A DNA stretch of 64,000 nt from Locusta migratoria (lineage: Eukaryota > Arthropoda > Insecta > Orthoptera > Acrididae), in contig CM048748.1 of NCBI GenBank assembly GCA_026315105.1, forward strand, positions 477,799,150 through 477,863,149, in the 5' to 3' direction. Position numbers and translations under genes: made by a program. A model generated the notes under the pieces. That model did not search any database. It saw only the letters and a program-made list of their open reading frames with translations, and had not been told where the DNA came from. The stretch's first letter is position 1; each line of letters begins with the position of its first letter. Shown here piece after piece: positions 46,257-55,342 of this stretch.

Positions 46257-46990
46257 ATGAATTTATATATAGCTGATTGTAGACCTCTACTTGACTTAGT
46301 CGATAACATGTCGTGGTGGGAGAAACAACAAAATTTCGTAGTTGGTGACTGGTCTGGTGACGGGTTGGGAGAGGATTCCCAGAAGAAAAAGAACGGATCA
46401 TTACTTCCTGATAATATACGTGCAATAATTGTAGGTCCGTCCAACTGCGGTAAAACAAATATTCTTATGACGTTGCTCACGCATATAGATGGAGTGTACT
46501 TTGAACATGTTTGTGTATTTTCTAAAACTCTCTCTCAACCCAAATATCAGTTATTGCAGGCGTAAAAGGAGTCACCTATACAACATACAGCGAAAGTGGT
46601 GATATCCCCCCTCCTGAGCAAGTAAAACCCAACACCGTTTTCATATTTGACGATGTTGCAGTTGAAAACCAAGACCAGATTCGTAGATATTTCTGTTTCG
46701 GAAGGCATATGGGCGTTGATGTATTTTATCTAAGCCAAACGTATTCCAGAATCTCAAAACAGTTGCTGCGGGATAATGCAAACCTCATTGTAGCATTCAA
46801 ACAAGACAATTTGAATTTAAAACATATTTACAACGCCCATGTCGGAACTGATATGTCATTCACCGACTTTGTAAAGATCTGTGCAGACTGTTGGAATCAT
46901 TCGCAGTACGGGTTTCTAGTTATAGATAAAACAAGGAAACTGAATGACGGTAGGTACCGACGGAACTTTCAAGATTTTCTACATATATAA
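46257..46990 (+). pseudogene. Polinton DNA-packaging ATPase (FtsK/A32-like), frameshifted
   Basis: The first frame (46,257-46,565, 102 codons) has the Walker A motif GPSNCGKT at residues 60-67. A minus-one frame change at about 46,558 leads to an open frame through 46,990. It has the Walker B-like TVFIFDDV at 46,634-46,657, then GVDVFYLSQTYSRI (sensor-like) and VAFKQDNLN. This order is that of the Polinton/adintovirus packaging ATPase, which pumps DNA into capsids in viruses of this lineage. The total of about 240 residues is normal for the family. The frameshift also exists in the mirror copy at 50,285-50,593. No slippery heptamer is evident, so I read it as a mutation. Confidence 0.88.
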
Positions 46991-47028
46991 CGGCGCATAT
47001 AGGTCAGTGCGACAGTCTACGCACCGAC

Positions 47029-47343
47029 ATGGACAAATTCGCACGTATGTCTAGTGATCGAGGCGTACAAAGGCAGAACATACGCATGTACATGGATTCA
47101 AAATTCCAAACTCTCGAGCGTCGAATTGAGAAAGTACATACAGATCTAAAGCAGTATGCTAAGCATCTCCTAGTACTTAACAATCAGGTAAATGCACGTG
47201 TTGATGTACTTGAAAAAAATGTGAACACCTTAACTACAAAGATCGATGATATTGAGAGCGAAAAAATCACAGCGTCTGCAGTTGTTATTGAGACTAATAA
47301 TAATAAGAAGAAGAAGAAGATTAATAATAGCGGCCCTATATAA
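47029..47343 (+). CDS. Polinton coiled-coil protein
   Basis: The 104-codon frame has an ATG start 39 bp after the ATPase stop. Residues about 20-80 are a heptad-rich helix (SKFQTLERRIEKVHTDLKQY, then VDVLEKNVNTLTTKIDDIES). The C terminus has a run of lysines coded by AAG repeats. Coiled-coil proteins of this size occur beside the ATPase in Polintons, and a virion or assembly role is possible but unproven. It shows no stop or frameshift, one of the few intact genes here. Confidence 0.6.
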   Translation: MDKFARMSSDRGVQRQNIRMYMDSKFQTLERRIEKVHTDLKQYAKHLLVLNNQVNARVDVLEKNVNTLTTKIDDIESEKITASAVVIETNNNKKKKKINNSGPI

Positions 47344-47383
47344 GAGAGCATGCGACCCAGAAGTCTGTTTAGTACGTGTTGAG

Positions 47384-48070
47384 ATGTCGACCAAACAGAA
47401 AGTCATCCAAGCGCGAAAGGCCGTTCGCGAGAAGTTAAGACTGTCAAAGTTGGAGCAGCTGAACCGCGAACAAACATTAAGAGAAACGTTCAAACCGGTT
47501 ACTGATTCCCTCAAGCATTTCAAAACGACTTCACGTCCAGAAGAAGAAGAAGACTCAATCGCGAATTTCATCAGCAATCATAGCAATTCTAGAATAGACA
47601 AAATATACGGTGTTAGCAAAGTAAAACCGTATATGCTAGGCTCAAAGCCTATAAAATTAGCCGAGAACACAATTCAGATTGGTGACAGAGAGTTTTAAAG
47701 AACTCCCGGTCTATTGGATCTTATTTTCCTAAAACCTACTAAAGATGAAAGCAAGAAATACACATCTGCAGATCTGAAGCGCTATGGGCAAATATTACAA
47801 TTGACTGATGTGCATAAGAAGACGCGGAGCCAAAGCAGCTTGAAATACAAGAAGATTATAAAACCTCTGCTAGAGGGGGGTGAAATTGATGGTGATGGTA
47901 TAGACATTCAAAATAAAAGTATGGATATCGGGCAAGCCCCAGAGTATATATATTACAGTCATCCAGATGAAGTAATAGAGAGACTACGTCTGCTAATGGC
48001 ATCAACAGCTGCTGGTAATACAGCTCACTCGAATGAGATTGTTTCCATAATTTCACAACTTAGACAATAA
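47384..48070 (+). pseudogene. Polinton conserved protein of unknown function, one nonsense codon
   Basis: An ATG at 47,384 opens a frame with a basic helical N terminus (RKAVREKLRLSKLEQLNREQ) and KIYGVSKVKPYMLGSKPIKL. An in-frame TAA at 47,696-47,698 interrupts it. The same frame continues at once with RTPGLLDLIFLKPT and KYTSADLKRYGQIL. It ends with DEVIERLRLLMASTAAGNTA. The GTPGL...YT..DL..Y..IL pattern and the C-terminal RLRLL..S..AGNT motif recur in Polinton-encoded proteins (I recall the name DUF8207, not checked). A single base change would make the stop, so the break looks recent. Function unknown. Confidence 0.72.
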
Positions 48071-48084
48071 GGCATCATCGAATA

Positions 48085-49031
48085 AGATTGGAGACAGTGG
48101 TCCGTGAAATCCATAGACCAGCACGTAGAACGTATCCTCGTAGACATGTTATAATTAAAGGCTTAGATGATTTATGGCAAGCTGGCCTGGTGGATATGAA
48201 AGAGTATTCTAGAGTGAATAGCGGTTTCAACTATATTTTAATGATCATCGACACATACTCGAAATTTGCGTGGGCATTACCGCTGAAAACCAAAACAGGA
48301 AAGAACGTTGCACGAATGTTTGAGCAACTACTGCAGACGGGTACGAATCGATGCCCTGTCAACCTTCAAACAGATCACGGGACTGAGTTTTATAATGTAT
48401 ATTTCAAGAGAGTTATGGATCGGTATGGTATTAATCACTACTCTACATACACGCATCTGAAAGCAAGCATCGTGGAACGACTGAACAGGACTATAAAAGC
48501 TCAAATGTGGATGCGTTTCAATCTCCGCGGCTCGCATAAGTGGACTGATACTCTCCCCGAGATAATTTCAAAGTACAACAGAACAGTACACAGGACTATA
48601 AAAATGAGACCTATTGATGTTCGAGATAACGAACTCCTAAAAACAGTCTACTTCAGAATTAAGATGCTAGACCCACGAAAGCAAAAGTTTAATGTGGGGG
48701 ACTTGGTGCGCATATCAAAGTACTACTTTTCAGAAATCATACCTCCCAAACTGGTCAACAGAGATATTTACAGTCACCAAAGTTCAAAGAACGAATCCCA
48801 GGACATATATCTTAAAGGACAGCAAAGGGGAAGAAATCGCTGGAAGTTTTGTATACAGAGGAACTGCAAAAGAGCTCAGAACCTGATGTGTTTCTCGTGG
48901 AGAAGGTTATAAGACGCCGTGGGAGTAGAGTTCTAGTTAAATGGCTCGGATTCCCCTCTTCTGACAATATTTGGATTGCCATTGACGCTTTGCTATATAA
49001 TGAGACGCATGGACCGCATGTACATCAGTAG
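48085..49031 (+). pseudogene. Polinton integrase (retroviral type, with chromodomain), frameshifted
   Basis: The core frame (48,088-48,730) has the DDE triad. Asp is in GLVDMKEYS (codon 48,193), Asp in QTDHGTEF (48,373) and Glu in SIVERLNRT (48,475), with 33 residues between the last two. It ends in an SH3-like FNVGDLVRISK region. A frameshift near 48,730 passes to 48,692-48,848 (NWSTEIFTVTKVQRTNPRTY). A second near 48,848 passes to a chromodomain-like DVFLVEKVIRRRG...VKWLGFPSSDNIW (48,849-49,031). The family joins element DNA to the host genome, and chromodomains may guide it to chromatin. The two shifts imply an inactive gene. Confidence 0.85.
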
Positions 49032-49037
49032 CATACC

Positions 49038-49802
49038 ATGCGCGGTAGGAGACGTGTCGAAGGAGCGGGAGGTCTTCTCGACAAGCTACCAGTTGAGCTT
49101 CACATTCCCGGATATAACTACTGTGGACCTGGAACAAAGCTTCAAAAACGTCTAGCACGAGGTGATAAGGGGATTAACCTGCTCGACGAAGCCTGCAAAG
49201 AACACGACATCGCATACGCGTCGAATAGCGACCGTCACACTGCCGATCGAATTTTAGCCGATAAAGCTAAAGCAACACGACGGCGGAAGGATCTTGGCAT
49301 TGGTCAACGTCTTGCAGCACTTGCAGTCGATAAAACCATGCGTGCTAAAATTAAGCTTGGTTTGGGGTTCCGTCAAGTTATGAATGCAGCACGTCGCGCG
49401 CTAAAGAAGAATAAAAAGAAGAAGAGCGGATGTATGACGGGATGTATATTAACTGCACTACATGCAGCTAAAAGTGCTTTGAAGAACCGTAATCACACAG
49501 AAAAAAAAGTTAAAACACCTCGAGTTCTACCATTGCCGAAGACGTCAGGTGGAATTATTCCTTTTCTCATTCCAGCTCTGGCGGGAATCTCTGCGATTGG
49601 TTCCCTGGCCGGCGGCGCATCAGCTATTGCCAGAACTGTGAATAATGCTAAAAATGCACAGCAGCAACTAGAGGAGGCGAGAAGACATAACCGAATGATG
49701 GAGGCGGCTGCTATAGGAAAAGGACTCTACCTGAAACCGTACAAAAAAGGACTTGGGCTCTTTATAAATAAAAAAAAGACCGTTAACCATTCTACCAGAT
49801 AG
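49038..49802 (+). CDS. Polinton phospholipase A2-domain protein
   Basis: This 254-aa intact frame starts with ATG at 49,038, seven bases after the integrase stop. Residues 23-33 (IPGYNYCGPGT) match the calcium-binding loop of parvovirus VP1-type PLA2 domains, and residues 53-60 (CKEHDIAY) hold the catalytic His-Asp. A lysine-rich part follows. Residues 171-198 form a glycine-rich hydrophobic segment (GGIIPFLIPALAGISAIGSL), then a coiled region and GKGLYLKPYKKGLGLF near the end. In parvoviruses such a domain helps leave endosomes. A minor virion protein role in Polintons is inferred. The C-terminal end overlaps the start of the protease frame. Confidence 0.85.
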   Translation: MRGRRRVEGAGGLLDKLPVELHIPGYNYCGPGTKLQKRLARGDKGINLLDEACKEHDIAYASNSDRHTADRILADKAKATRRRKDLGIGQRLAALAVDKTMRAKIKLGLGFRQVMNAARRALKKNKKKKSGCMTGCILTALHAAKSALKNRNHTEKKVKTPRVLPLPKTSGGIIPFLIPALAGISAIGSLAGGASAIARTVNNAKNAQQQLEEARRHNRMMEAAAIGKGLYLKPYKKGLGLFINKKKTVNHSTR

Positions 49803-50124
49803 ACCTCTTACTAATACCGATCTCCTCAAGTTCACCAAAGAAAAATTCAAAATTACAAGATTTCGAGGAGTTTTCATGCGCGATACATTGCCAAAGACTA
49901 TGTGGCGATCGGGAGAATGTGCCATTGTAAATTTACATGTTGCTGGTGGACCTGGAACTCATTGGGTGGCATATGTTGGAAAGAAGAATACAAGTAGTGT
50001 ACTGTATTTCGATTCATTCGGAAACCTCAAGCCTCCAGAAGAACTACAGCAATACTTTACAAACAACCAAAGACATGCTTTCTACAATTTCCATCGATAC
50101 CAGGATTACGTTTGGCTTAGATAA
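49792..50124 (+). pseudogene. Polinton adenain-type cysteine protease, C-terminally truncated
   Basis: The frame is open from at least 49,792 (RPLTNTDLLKF) and contains RGVFMRDTLPK, then GGPGTHWVAYVG and LYFDSFGNLKPP. These carry the catalytic His (codon 49,960) and the acidic residue (50,011) of adenovirus-type maturation proteases. The catalytic cysteine segment, normally about 60 residues further on, is missing: at 50,107 the sequence enters the right inverted repeat and stops at 50,124. About 110 residues remain of roughly 200. The enzyme matures capsid proteins in related viruses. This copy cannot be active. Confidence 0.87.
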
Positions 50125-50130
50125 AATACA

Positions 50131-50593
50131 TCAACGCCCATATGCCTTCCGAAACAGAAATATCTACGAATCTGGTCTTGGTTTTCAACTGCAACATCGT
50201 CAAATATGAAAACGGTGTTGGGTTTTACTTGCTCAGGAGGGGGGATGTCACCACTTTCGTTGTATGTTGTATAGGTGACTCCTTTTACGCCTGCAATAAC
50301 TGATATTTGGGTTGAGAGAGAGTTTTAGAAAATACACAAACATGTTCAAAGTACACTCCATCTATATGCGTGAGCAACGTCATAAGAATATTTGTTTTAC
50401 CGCAGTTGGACGGACCTACAATTATTGCACGTATATTATCAGGAAGTAATGATCCGTTCTTTTTCTTCTGGGAATCCTCTCCCAACCCGTCACCAGACCA
50501 GTCACCAACTACGAAATTTTGTTGTTTCTCCCACCACGACATGTTATCGACTAAGTCAAGTAGAGGTCTACAATCAGCTATATATAAATTCAT
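50131..50593 (-). pseudogene. Truncated mirror copy of the Polinton ATPase
   Basis: The 102-codon first frame (50,285-50,593) is residue-identical to the left copy, including Walker A and the same premature stop. The shifted continuation reaches the Walker B-like motif and ends where the repeat ends at 50,107. It arose as part of the right arm and has no C-terminal third. Confidence 0.88.
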
Positions 50594-50644
50594 TCAGTTT
50601 CAGTATGACCGATAAATAAGAAAAAAGTTGGTGATATAATTTGC

Positions 50645-50836
50645 TTATATGCAGCGTTTCTGAATCACAGGTGCTAAGACACGTTCCATTTGCTGTATTC
50701 GTCGGTGGAAGCGCTCCCGATCTAGTGCGTATTGCTGCCACTCGCCTTTACGAGCTGCTGTGTATGCAAATCTCCAACTGATCATTAAGTGCGTCTCGTT
50801 AGCATAACGAACCTTCTTCTCCCCGTCACCACTCAT
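50645..50836 (-). CDS. 63-codon protein of the Polinton inverted repeat, right copy
   Basis: It is identical in all 63 residues to the frame at 46,014-46,205 and lies at the same place in the opposite arm, just inside the T run. No domain recognised. Confidence 0.5.
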   Translation of the reverse strand: MSGDGEKKVRYANETHLMISWRFAYTAARKGEWQQYALDRERFHRRIQQMERVLAPVIQKRCI

Positions 50837-50856
50837 CTTCGACTGACGCGCGTAGG

Positions 50857-50893
<37 letters not shown>

Positions 50894-51476
50894 GCCGGGC
50901 GGGGGCGGTGTCGATGCGGTCAAGACAATCGTCGCGGTATTGTTTGTTCTCGCGGGTAGGGCGGGTCGCGGCGTCCTTCGAGAACCGGTCGCGAGCGTGG
51001 GAGGAGGAGGGGGTAGCATCTGTCGGCGGCGGAGGCGGAGGCGGCGGTCCGGCAATCGGCCGAGCGAGTAGGGGTCGCGGGTGCGAGTACAGACATGTCG
51101 AGGGGACTACAGGTCTGGACCTGTCGGAGGTGCCGCTTGTCTGGCGGCGGCACCGAGGGGTGGAGGGGGGGGGGCGGGGGGGCTGGGCGTCGTGTGTGGC
51201 CGAGGGAGGTGTTGCAACCTGTCAATCATCCTTAAGTGCGTTATGGCGGCATCCTTTGATAAGCAGTCGGACAAGTAGCGAATCAAAAGGACCTAAATGT
51301 AAACTATCAATCATCCTTAAGTGCACTATTGTTCGAGTTTGGCGGCATACTTTGATCTGCGGTCCGGCAATTGGCCGAGGGAGGAGGGGTGGGGCGTAAT
51401 TCAAATTTCCCACCAAAAAACAAAAGACGCGCGAATCTCAGTGGGGTGTAACCGGCACCACCCCACTACTATTCAC

Positions 51477-51845
51477 AGTAGTGACAGATCATAAAACACT
51501 GACGTGGATTTTAACGTGAAGGATCCGAAGTGAATATTGAAATTCGAAAAATATGATTACGATGTTGTATACAAGCAAGGTAAATTAAATAGTAATGCAG
51601 ATGCATTGAGAAGAATATCGTATACTGGAGGGAACTCCGTTGATAGCCACCTGAACGGCATCGAAGGTCAAGAAAGCGTGGAAAATAGTGAGAAAACAGA
51701 TGAGAACTCTGTAGGCAAAATAGAAGCAATGGGGGAACAAAACAGTATAAATGTGCGACAGGCGAAAGTAAGATTAGAAACAGAGGAAGAAACAGATAGT
51801 AATAATGAACAAATGCAACCTCTTGCAGAAGAGAACATAAGTTAA
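51477..51845 (+). pseudogene. pol: RNase H end and linker of element B
   Basis: Directly after the ATTCAC duplication the frame gives VTDHKTLTWIL, the end of RNase H. A shift near 51,520 then leads to FEKYDYDVVYKQGKLNSNAD, the tether region before integrase, and an acidic linker to 51,845. A TAA closes it. This confirms that 45,243 and 51,477 were adjacent before the Polinton arrived, apart from the duplicated 6 bp. Confidence 0.85.
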
Positions 51846-52441
51846 AATGAAAACGAGCAGATCTTAAAAGAAATGCATGACAGTCCGTTGGGAGGACTCC
51901 AAGGTGCACGTGAGAGAAGTCATCGTACATCAGTTGAACATTTGAGACACTTTGTAACAGGAGATCAGAGTTCTTGCGAAAAATGGATACCATATGCAGT
52001 TTTTGTATTTAACACAACACCACACCACAGTACAGGGTACACACCATTTGAATTACTATATGGGAAAAGAGAAAAAGAGTAAACATACCAGGAATATTAC
52101 AACAAAAGCCAACACAGGTAAATTACGATAATGAGGCGTATGTAAATAGACTAAAAACAAGAATGCAGGAACCACGCAGAATAGCAAGAGAAGTAATAAT
52201 AAAGAATAAGAAGACAAACAAGAAACAATACCATAGGAAACAGAATTCCAAGTAGTTTAAAGTAGGAGATAAAGTTTTATTGTTTGATGAAATGGTAAGA
52301 AGAGGTCGTTCCAGGAAACTAGTTTCGCAATGGCGAGGTCCATTTGAAGTAGTAAATGTAGAAAATCCAAATGTTGTAATAAGAATAAAGAAAAATAAAG
52401 ATAGAAAGTTACATCAAAACCGACTGAAACAGTACTTTTAA
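51846..52441 (+). pseudogene. pol: Integrase of element B, core deleted
   Basis: The zinc-binding start is reduced to EMHDSPLGG (about 51,872-51,900). The sequence jumps at once to RERSHRTSVEHLRHFV, which is the segment holding the catalytic glutamate. The zinc finger and both catalytic aspartates, about 130 residues in Gypsy integrases, are deleted. WIPYAVFVFNTTPHHSTGYT and PFELLYGKREKE follow. After a stop at 52,081 a damaged C-terminal domain runs to about 52,440 (VLLFDEMVRRGRSRKL, WRGPFEVVNVENP). It is not functional. Confidence 0.82.
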
Positions 52442-52444
52442 ATT

Positions 52445-54376
52445 TCAGGTATTGCGTTTGGAATATCTCATATACTCATAATCATAGGAGTATATGCGGC
52501 CTCAACCACGGCACAATTGCTCACAGATTTTGAAGTAAAAAAGATCAATACATCACCCAGATCGTACTGTGACAACCTAGGAGAGGTAGATTTAGATACA
52601 CTGACAGAACGGTTACACAGAGCAGAACGTTTTGGTAAGAAATCAGTACAGTACTACAGTAGTATTACATTGGGACGATTGAAGGTAGGTTTAATTAAGT
52701 GCTGGTTATTAGACCAGCAGGTAACAGGACATGGGGAGAAGATTTTGGAATCCTAAATTTGGTACAGCAATTAACAAAACATGAAGTAAGGAGGAATAGA
52801 AGAGTATTAAATTTTGTTGGTCAAATAAGTAAAATACTATTTGGGACACCAGATGATGCCGCATACTACAGGGGACATTTAGAAGAAATAGAAAGAAGTT
52901 CAGCAGGGTTTTTAAAATTAACAAAGGAACAAGTTGCAGTGGTAAGGGCAACATTGCCATGTGTAAACAGAACTGTAGCCTCATTACGATCAAATGAGCA
53001 AGTATATAAATGGGAATGGAGAGACTTGAAAGGTTCATTACGACAAACGTCAAGAAGACAGATACGGATTTCAAAAGAATCGCAGCATTTTTAACAGTCA
53101 GTGAACAGGCAATGCAGAAGTATTTAGTCAAATTGAAAAGGAGTACGAGGTGATGATTGATGCCTTACTAAATGAGAAGAAAGGCATTCTGCAACCACAC
53201 ATAATTAATCCTGTATAAATTGTAAGGTATCGTAGCTTAATAAGAGATGAACTGACGCATGTCAAGTTTCCTGTTCCTCTAGATGAATCACTAGGTTATT
53301 TATTAATAAAATTAATACACTTAGATGTGTTTATATCTGGAAGCATATCAGGATACGTAATCAATGTACCTCTTATAAATAATATTGCATTTAATCTATA
53401 CAGAATGCGTCCATTGCCAACAGAGATTCCTCACTAGACAGGAAAGTACATTTTTATTCAGCCACAAAAGGAATTTCTTTTAATTGATGAGTCAAAAAGA
53501 CAGTGTGCAAAACTTTCATCTGAGCAGTTAAATTGTAAAGAAGTAGAGAAAACAAGAAGAATATGCAAACAGTCTTTTGCTTTATTGTCAAATTTTGATC
53601 ACGAAGCTAAATTGTTACAGCCAGTAAGGAAAATTCCAGAAGATTGTGAAAAGAAAATTGCTGCTCTAAATCAGAGCATTTGGACGCATTTAAACAATAA
53701 CGAGTGCTTATTTGTAGTACCAAAAGAAGAAGTTTAACGGTATTATGTAGGAAAGCAACCGCCTAGAGACTTACTCATAAACGGTATAGGTAAAAAATGT
53801 TTTTACCCTAAATGCAAAGGATATGGCACAAGAGTGTTCATACAAACAGATAGAATCATTAGTAGTAATACTACTAAGGAGGATGATATACCACAGTTAA
53901 GTTTAGAAGTTGATTGTTGTATTGTAAACAATGAAAGGAGAAACATGTATTTGTTAAATTTAGACTTATCTCTAGATCATACGATCAATCAATTACATGA
54001 TCTGAAAGTGACAGCCAAAAAATTGGACGATTTGGAAAAAATGGCTGAAGCACAGGAAGAAAATTTAAAGCATTTTAAACTTTTGACACATTATAACATT
54101 ACTGCTTATGTAGGCATAGCTCTCATAGTATTAATAATATTAACATGTTGTTGCAGACAATGTAATGGTTTTAGGGATTGTTTTTATACAATATGGAAAT
54201 ACTTTGATGGAGACGATTGTTGTGGAAAAATAAGTATGAGAACAACTATTGTAAAAACTAGTTCAGAAAATTCATTAGTCCGAAGAGCTATCGGTGGAGA
54301 TAGAGAAGAGGTTGTAATTTATGGAGAAAACCGAAAAGACCAAGATGAGTCAGTTTCATTTAGAAATAGGCGCTAG
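52445..54376 (+). pseudogene. env: Envelope (F-like) gene of element B, frameshifted
   Basis: Three frames make up the gene. 52,445-52,756 is the N-terminal part. 52,699-53,094 contains a basic RNRR just before LNFVGQISKILFGTPDD, the conserved motif of errantivirus/baculovirus F-like fusion proteins. A decayed middle follows to about 53,830. 53,834-54,376 is a clean 180-codon C-terminal frame. The last has a membrane span (TAYVGIALIVLIILTCCC, near 54,105-54,160) and a cysteine-containing, charged cytoplasmic tail. Such proteins mediate membrane fusion in insect errantiviruses. Stops near 53,094-53,220 and frameshifts make this copy defective. Confidence 0.78.
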
Positions 54377-54411
54377 AACGCCGAAGTACGAAAAAATACA
54401 ATAACCAGAAC

Positions 54412-54575
54412 TGTAATCATGGTAGAGAAGTGTCAAACTGTATTTCTTTCGGGGAAAAGATATGTAATCATGGCAGGAAAATGAAAAACTGTATTTCTTT
54501 CAGGGAAAAGAAATGTAATGATGGTAGGCAAGTGTGAAGATATACTTCTTTCAGTGTTGTAATCACTGTAGAAAG
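54412..54575. repeat. 51-bp tandem repeats in the 3' untranslated region of element B
   Basis: Units starting TGTAATCATGG or a variant begin at 54,412, 54,463, 54,514 and 54,558 (periods 51, 51 and 44). They share CTGTATTTCTTTC-like cores. They lie between the env stop and the MITE. Confidence 0.85.
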
Positions 54576-54628
54576 TGTACATAAATATATCTTTTACAGA
54601 AAAAAACAAATATTGTTAAATGATTTAA

Positions 54629-55227
54629 CCCTCTCATGCGTCACGTCCTCAAATGAGGACACTTAAATTTTGTCTTATTTCTGTAAACACTAGAATGTCT
54701 CCTAGACGGCAGTGTTAGTCGTTGGGCCAACAAAGAAATGGAAAGTAGTGATTACAAGAGAGAGTAGAGGAAGGCCTTCAGACGAAAGCACATAGTTGTC
54801 TGTACATATAAAAAGCCTGTAACTCGGTACCCGACGAATTACGCTTTAATGGGGTATAACTCTGGCCAGCCAAGAGAGGAAGACAGGTCATCACAATGCC
54901 AACGGGTGTCATGATCGGGAAAACACGTTACATTGGAGAAAAGTGTGAACTTGCTGTGTTCCCTGAGTGACTGAAACCATTTCATTATACGAAAATTACA
55001 ACATAGTGTGCACTTTTCATGTATTCTTTGATATTATTAATAGGTGCTCCATGTAAAATGTAGCAGGTTTGGCACTCACTGTCTTCATTTGAGGACACCT
55101 TCCTGTTGGTCTATGAAACTATTTAAGATAAATTATGATGAATTCTGCACAAGATAGGTCTTAAGTTACCAAATAATGTACCAGACATTTTGTTTATTTT
55201 ATGGTTGAAAATTCGTGCATGAGAGGG
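54629..55227. mobile_element. piggyBac-like MITE
   Basis: Terminal inverted repeats read CCCTCTCATGCG and CGTGCATGAGAGGG. A second inverted pair (TCCTCAAATGAGGAC and CTTCATTTGAGGACA) lies inside. TTAA precedes the element (54,625-54,628) and TTGA follows (55,228-55,231), a TTAA duplication with one change. The TTAA target and CCCT ends fit piggyBac. There is no transposase gene in 599 bp. Confidence 0.82.
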
Positions 55228-55342
55228 TTGAAGTACTCATTGTATTGAAATAAGGAAATTAATGATATCATGAAAAAAAGAGAAAAAATGAATAACATCA
55301 GATAATTGACGCTACTCAAAAGAGTAATGCCAATTTCCCTGG

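Larger units (their letters stand above)
45244..46743 (+). repeat. Polinton left terminal inverted repeat (1,500 bp)
   Basis: It pairs with 50,107-51,470 in reverse complement. The outer part to 45,960 is GC-rich, has indels and a few per cent mismatches against the other arm, and carries one extra copy of a 119-bp unit. The inner 783 bp (45,961-46,743) matches 50,107-50,889 with no indel, including a 31-nt A run (45,961-45,991). It contains the 63-codon gene and the ATPase start. At 46,743 the match stops sharply. Confidence 0.93.
45244..51470 (+). mobile_element. Polinton/Maverick, 6.2 kb, internally reduced
   Basis: Ends are 5'-AGTAGTGGGG...CCCCACTACT-3', matching the AG...CT termini of Polintons. 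A perfect 6-bp duplication, ATTCAC, lies at 45,238-45,243 and 51,471-51,476, the size known for this group. Removing the element with one ATTCAC rejoins the host RNase H frame. Encoded genes are an ATPase, a coiled-coil protein, a conserved unknown protein, an integrase, a PLA2-domain protein and a partial protease. DNA polymerase B and both capsid proteins are absent, so it could not replicate or package alone. Full Polintons are usually 15-20 kb. Confidence 0.95.
50107..51470 (-). repeat. Polinton right terminal inverted repeat (1,364 bp)
   Basis: This is the mirror image of 45,244-46,743. The inner 783 bp are collinear base for base with the left arm (coordinates sum to 96,850 throughout, including the 31-nt T run at 50,859-50,889). 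Only rare substitutions are seen, for example two near the position equivalent to left 46,591-46,603. The outer part has one 119-bp unit instead of two and a replaced patch near 51,310-51,345. It cuts off the protease. Confidence 0.93.

Noticed and set aside
49038..49250. PLA2 domain as evidence of an endogenous parvovirus
   Set aside because: The gene sits between Polinton integrase and protease within 6-bp duplications. No parvovirus NS1 or capsid sequence is near.
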